From an uncultured Desulfobacterales bacterium (GTDB taxonomy: Bacteria > Desulfobacterota > Desulfobacteria > Desulfobacterales > JAFDCJ01), in the NCBI GenBank assembly GCA_945787595.1, contig CALZJV010000043.1:35791-52734 (forward strand): a stretch of DNA of 16,944 nucleotides. Direction: 5' to 3'. The notes beneath the pieces were generated by a model. The model was not told the origin of the DNA. It did no database searches and saw only the letters and a list, made by a program, of their open reading frames with translations. Each line of letters starts with the position of its first letter. The stretch's first letter is position 1. The position numbers and the translations under genes are program-made. Below, in pieces: positions 14,382 to 16,944 of the stretch.

Positions 14382-14468
14382 GCCGAAGTGGTGGAACATG
14401 GTAGACACGCTATCTTGAGGGGGTAGTGGCCAAAAGCCGTGCCGGTTCAAGTCCGGCCTTCGGCACCA
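14382..14468 (+). tRNA. tRNA-Leu (anticodon GAG)
   Basis: 87 nt including an encoded CCA. Acceptor stem GCCGAAG/CTTCGGC with discriminator A. D arm GTG/CAC. Anticodon stem CTATC/GGTAG with loop TTGAGGG, giving anticodon GAG (reads CUC/CUU). Long class-II variable arm with GGC/GCC stem. T arm GCCGG/CCGGC with loop TTCAAGT. The 3' end borders an integrase-bearing segment and is the likely attachment site. Confidence 0.97.
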
Positions 14469-14487
14469 AAATTTATTAATAATTAAA

Positions 14488-14517
14488 GGGGGTTGTCTTA
14501 TCGACAACCCCCTTTTT
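14488..14517 (+). terminator. Rho-independent terminator after tRNA-Leu
   Basis: Perfect 10-bp stem GGGGGTTGTC (14488-14497) / GACAACCCCC (14503-14512) with a 5-nt loop, followed by TTTTTAT. It lies 19 bp after the tRNA CCA and ends the secG/tRNA transcript. Confidence 0.93.
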
Positions 14518-14539
14518 ATGTGTGACAAATGTGTGACAA
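14518..14539. repeat. Tandem 11-mer, possible integrase arm sites
   Basis: ATGTGTGACAA occurs twice back to back (14518-14528, 14529-14539), between the tRNA terminator and the integrase stop. Short direct repeats next to the att core are typical binding sites of tyrosine recombinase arm-binding domains. The role here is inferred from position. Confidence 0.4.
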
Positions 14540-14563
14540 AACAAATGCGCATAATATTGCACA

Positions 14564-15727
14564 TTATCCGGTTTTCCGCCCGCCGATTTGAACAACCTTT
14601 CCCTGCATCTCCCGCACTTTCCGATAAACCAGGATGCTCTTGTTTTTTTCCGCCTGGATGTAACGCAGCGCCGCCTTGTTCGTCTTGTGCAACGAGCCGG
14701 CCGTCATGATCTCCTGGCGGGAAAAATGCTCTCCCAACGCTGTTGCCGTGCTGTGGCGTGTACCGCCGTAAAGGTCCACACCCTCGACCTTTAAATTGCG
14801 GCAGGCTTTTTTCCACCATTTATACAGATAATCCTTCCCGAACTGACCTCCCGGCTTCACGGCGCCGTTGCCTTTGACATGCCGAAAAAAGAACACATCG
14901 GGCAGTGCCGTGGGCATCGATTTGTAGAGGCTGATATCCTCTTCCAGGATGGCCACCAGCTTGGGCTCACGTTCTTTTGTGGTCTTCGGCGGCAACACGA
15001 AAAACCCGCTTACATTGATGTCCCTCTCCCGCAGCTGGCGCAGTTCGTTCGGGCGGATCGCGATATAGGTGGCCAACCACTTGATTCCGATCCATATCTT
15101 GGGATTGATATGGTAACTGATCCGTTTGACCTCCTCTATGATCTCCTGCTGCAATTCCAGGTCGATGATGTTCCGCCAGCCCAACTCGAAATCACATTCG
15201 GGAAACGCCGGAATCGGAATCTTTTCACGCTTTTTGAGCCACTTGAAAAAGCCGAGCAAAGCCGACTTTGCGTTGGCGCGGGTCTTCTCCGACACGGGAA
15301 GTCCATAAAGAAAATCATCCAGTTCGGCATACCCGATGGTTTTGACGTTCCTTTGGCCCCAGGCACCAACGGCCTTACGAACGTTGCAGCGGATGTCCCG
15401 AAACTGGTTAATGGAGACCTTCTGTTTTTTTCTTTCCAGGTACTTCAGGGCCTGGGTCTCGAATCCAAGCGGATGGTTTTTCTGATAATCCCGGACGTCA
15501 TAGGAGCCTTCCACTGTTTTGAACCGCAGCCCCATCAAAAATTGTTCGGCTTGCCGGAAATCATTGAAACGCTGCAGGATATCCCGGCCGAATTTTACCC
15601 TCAGGTTGGTAGGTAAGACCTTGTTTTCAGGGTGATTTTCACAAAAAAACCCGCTCTGGTTCTGATCGTAATGTAGTTTGCTTCGACAAACAACACACCG
15701 CTCATCCGTGTATATGTTTCCTTTCAT
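14564..15727 (-). CDS. Zinc-ribbon tyrosine recombinase (integrase)
   Basis: 387 aa from ATG 15727, chosen over the in-frame TTG 15778 because GGGGGTG lies about 7 nt upstream and the zinc motif follows at once. An N-terminal zinc-ribbon-like CxxC...CxxH (C11, C14, C29, H32) leads to a SAM-like core-binding domain (about 85-170) and the catalytic domain. Catalytic positions: R225 in AIRPNELRQL, probable Lys near KTTKERE, R324 in YGGTRHSTAT, H347, nucleophile Y356 in LRYIQ. The HxxR motif has Gly (321) in place of its His, a variant I believe also occurs in related integrases. Its 3' end faces tRNA-Leu about 95 bp away, the expected layout for an integrative element in that tRNA. No excisionase or replication genes are seen. 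Confidence 0.92.
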   Translation of the reverse strand: MKGNIYTDERCVVCRSKLHYDQNQSGFFCENHPENKVLPTNLRVKFGRDILQRFNDFRQAEQFLMGLRFKTVEGSYDVRDYQKNHPLGFETQALKYLERKKQKVSINQFRDIRCNVRKAVGAWGQRNVKTIGYAELDDFLYGLPVSEKTRANAKSALLGFFKWLKKREKIPIPAFPECDFELGWRNIIDLELQQEIIEEVKRISYHINPKIWIGIKWLATYIAIRPNELRQLRERDINVSGFFVLPPKTTKEREPKLVAILEEDISLYKSMPTALPDVFFFRHVKGNGAVKPGGQFGKDYLYKWWKKACRNLKVEGVDLYGGTRHSTATALGEHFSRQEIMTAGSLHKTNKAALRYIQAEKNKSILVYRKVREMQGKVVQIGGRKTG

Positions 15728-15734
15728 GCAAACA

Positions 15735-15749
15735 CCCCCTTTTCGGGGG
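15735..15749 (-). promoter_or_regulatory. Hairpin hiding the integrase ribosome-binding site
   Basis: In the integrase mRNA, CCCCC pairs with GGGGG around a GAAAA loop (complement of 15749-15735). The GGGGG strand is the probable Shine-Dalgarno, 7 nt before ATG 15727. Closing this stem would block initiation, so it may keep integrase expression low or make it conditional. Confidence 0.45.
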
Positions 15750-16212
15750 ATATATACAGAATTCACGGCAGATTGCAAGATTTTTCGACCCTCTTTGATC
15801 GTCCAATATGGGCGATCTCATTTATCTAACACTATAGATATTCTTCTTTTTAATTTTCATTTTGGAGATCCTTTGGAAGCCTCTGCAAAAGTCCGTTCGG
15901 GATTTTCCTTTGCTAAGATTTCTATTATGTAAATAGGGAACGGGTAAAATCAAAGGAGTCTCTGTGTCGGAAATTAGGATAGAATTGATTCTGATCACAT
16001 CGGCTGTATTTTTATCCGAGTTCGCACTTGAGGCTGAAACGAGCCTAAAGCAAATATATTTTATGCTAAACCAAAAACTTAGATATTGTCTCATTTTTGG
16101 ACGGTGATAAAATGAAACAGAACGAAAAAGTGCTTCCCCTGTCTAAGAATTTTCCAGGAAAACTCTGCTTCTTTATCATGATTAAATTGAGTAGAGCAGG
16201 TTAACAGCTCTC

Positions 16213-16241
16213 TTGACTATAATGGACTTAATGGCTATAAT
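16213..16241 (+). promoter_or_regulatory. Sigma70-type promoter of the toxin-antitoxin pair
   Basis: TTGACT (16213-16218), 17-bp spacer, perfect TATAAT (16236-16241). It lies 47 bp upstream of the antitoxin ATG. The best promoter match in the window. Confidence 0.75.
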
Positions 16242-16268
16242 AGATTTAAAAGCTAAAAAGGCTATTAT
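16237..16268. promoter_or_regulatory. Dyad over the -10 box, candidate antitoxin operator
   Basis: ATAATAG (16237-16243) and its complement CTATTAT (16262-16268), 18 bp apart, covering the -10 box and start region. Phd/YefM-type antitoxins repress their own promoter through such palindromes. The assignment is by position only. Confidence 0.4.
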
Positions 16269-16287
16269 GAGATAGAAAGCGAGGATC

Positions 16288-16551
16288 ATGATGAAAACAA
16301 TACCCGCAGGCGAAGCGAAAAATAGATTCGGAGTGCTAATGGATACGGCACAGCGTGAAGCCGTGGCGATCTCAAAGAAAGGCAGGCTCGCAGCGGTCGT
16401 GATGCCGATGCAAGAATATGAGGAATACCAAGAGCTAAAAATGGAGCGGCTGCGCCGGGAGATCAAAATAGGCCTTGACCAAATCGAGCGTGGTGAAGTC
16501 AGTGACGGAGAAGCATTTTTCGATGAACTCGAAAAAGAAATGGATAATTGA
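16288..16551 (+). CDS. Phd/YefM-family antitoxin
   Basis: 87 aa. The N-terminal Phd fold is DNA-binding, with IPAGEAKNRFGVLMDTAQREAVAISKKGRLAAVVMPMQEYEEY at about residues 5-48. The charged C-terminal helix (about 50-87) would wrap and inhibit the toxin. GAGG lies 3 nt before the first ATG and 6 nt before a second (16291), and the second has the better spacing. Its stop overlaps the toxin ATG (TGATG). It is expected to repress its own promoter, and a candidate operator lies at 16237-16268. Confidence 0.92.
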   Translation: MMKTIPAGEAKNRFGVLMDTAQREAVAISKKGRLAAVVMPMQEYEEYQELKMERLRREIKIGLDQIERGEVSDGEAFFDELEKEMDN

Positions 16552-16892
16552 TGCCTGATTATAAACTGACGGAAGCCGCGAAAAAGGACTTGCGGGAGAT
16601 AAGCGCGTACACGAAGAAAACTTGGGGTAAGGAACAAGAAAAAGCTTACCGTGAAGCCATACGGGCGGCGCTTAGGGTAATTGCGAAGACCCCGAAAATT
16701 GGACAGAAGCGCGATGAATTGACGGAAGGCTTACGGTCGTTTCCAGTTGCACATCACATTGCGTATTACGTTGAAAAGGGGGACGGGATAGAGGTCGCCC
16801 GTATCCTCCACCCCGCCATGGATAGAGAAAAGGCGATGAAAAATGGATCGCGGACGGTCAGTTGCGGTTCGGCTTGCTCGGCGCCCGACTGA
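16551..16892 (+). CDS. ParE/RelE-superfamily toxin with a foreign C-terminal tail
   Basis: 113 aa from ATG 16551, translationally coupled to the antitoxin by a one-base overlap. TEAAKKDLREISAYTKKTWG, the central helix, RSFPVAHHIAYYVEKGDGIEVARILHPAMD and the closing REKAM match ParE-type toxins, which poison DNA gyrase in studied cases (RelE-like mRNA cleavage is possible in the superfamily). Family members usually end within a few residues of the RILHxxMD motif (here residues 84-91). The last 17 or so residues (KNGSRTVSCGSACSAPD) look like read-through into unrelated DNA, which on the other strand resembles part of another protein. The native stop was therefore probably lost at a junction near 16840. 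The toxin may be altered but its core is complete. Confidence 0.87.
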   Translation: MPDYKLTEAAKKDLREISAYTKKTWGKEQEKAYREAIRAALRVIAKTPKIGQKRDELTEGLRSFPVAHHIAYYVEKGDGIEVARILHPAMDREKAMKNGSRTVSCGSACSAPD

Positions 16893-16942
16893 ATCAGTGC
16901 GGCCAGTTTGCCCTTGTCCTTCGAAAGTGCCGAGCGCACGAA
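16766..16942 (-). pseudogene. Fragment of a minus-strand protein, possibly DUF1016 (PDDEXK nuclease)
   Basis: An open frame enters from the right edge. Its first 34 codons (16942-16841) read like real protein (FVRSALSKDKGKLAALIQSG, then AEQAEPQLTVRDPF), after which it runs antisense through the parE toxin to a stop at 16766-16768. The pattern with ALS.DK, a short spacer and (R/K)DP(F/Y) resembles the stretch just before the nuclease domain of DUF1016/YhcG proteins (inference from memory, not searched). If so, the nuclease domain has been lost at the junction with the toxin gene. Confidence 0.35.
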
Positions 16943-16944
16943 AT

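Larger units (their letters stand above)
15728..16287. other. Gene-poor stretch between integrase and toxin-antitoxin pair
   Basis: 560 bp. The first part is the integrase leader with a hairpin. The last 75 bp hold the toxin-antitoxin promoter. Between them (about 15780-16210) I see no credible gene: the only longer frame (minus, 15822-16094, 90 codons) has no recognisable features or ribosome-binding site, and a 30-codon frame at 16112-16204 is unsupported. The region is AT-rich and looks like accessory filler. Confidence 0.6.

Noticed and set aside
14879..15616. 245-codon plus-strand frame opposite the integrase
   Set aside because: Antisense shadow of the catalytic integrase gene, with no family features.
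15822..16094. 90-codon minus-strand frame in the integrase-antitoxin gap
   Set aside because: No family features, no ribosome-binding site, composition like random AT-rich DNA.
16112..16204. 30-codon frame with ATG upstream of the toxin-antitoxin promoter
   Set aside because: Too short, unsupported by homology, and only a weak GGTGA upstream.

Overview
The window looks like chromosomal DNA of a Gram-negative deltaproteobacterium (Desulfobacterota), most likely a Desulfobacterales-type anaerobe. The reasons are the block kdsA-kdsC-lptC-rpoN-hpf-ptsN-rapZ-EIIA(Man), the DUF39/HcyBio homocysteine-synthesis gene, a thpR-recA pair, and a gap-tpiA-secG-tRNA-Leu tail. The assignment rests on gene content and order, not on a phylogeny.

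Left, minus strand (1-4565): M23 peptidase -> DUF39/HcyBio -> thpR -> recA, with recA cut by the window edge. The first two genes are coupled (6-nt gap) and have a plausible sigma70-type promoter in the divergent region 4566-4776. A second plausible promoter there faces kdsA.

Middle, plus strand (4777-11344): kdsA and kdsC (Kdo synthesis) and lptC (LPS transport), then rpoN (sigma-54), hpf, ptsN, rapZ and a mannose-family PTS EIIA, which form a nitrogen-PTS cluster. The usual lptA and lptB are absent between lptC and rpoN. That 486-bp gap instead holds an inverted repeat, a consensus -24/-12 (sigma-54) promoter pointing at rpoN, and a 9-bp perfect dyad. rapZ and the EIIA(Man) gene are both broken by internal deletion plus frameshift.

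Central metabolism block (11348-14468): rimI, gapA, tpiA, secG and tRNA-Leu(GAG). pgk is missing between gapA and tpiA. TpiA lacks about 13 residues, including the phosphate-binding GG loop. secG carries a perfect 53-bp tandem duplication that shifts its C-terminal frame.

Right end (14469-16944): an integrated accessory segment at the 3' end of tRNA-Leu. It has a terminator, tandem 11-mers, a zinc-ribbon tyrosine recombinase on the minus strand, a mostly empty stretch, a Phd/ParE-type toxin-antitoxin pair with a near-consensus promoter and an overlapping dyad, and a small fragment on the minus strand that may be a DUF1016 protein.

The most unusual feature is in the intergenic spaces. Seven of them carry degenerate arrays of short words with a strict period of 7 bp (in one case 9 bp, and 8 bp in one sub-array). 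Most are arranged as two inverted arms around a spacer. Each locus uses its own word family (GAATGAC, GAATATT, GGTTTCA, CAGATGA and others), yet the architecture is the same. Several arms abut start codons that have no Shine-Dalgarno sequence. I know of no named element class that fits.
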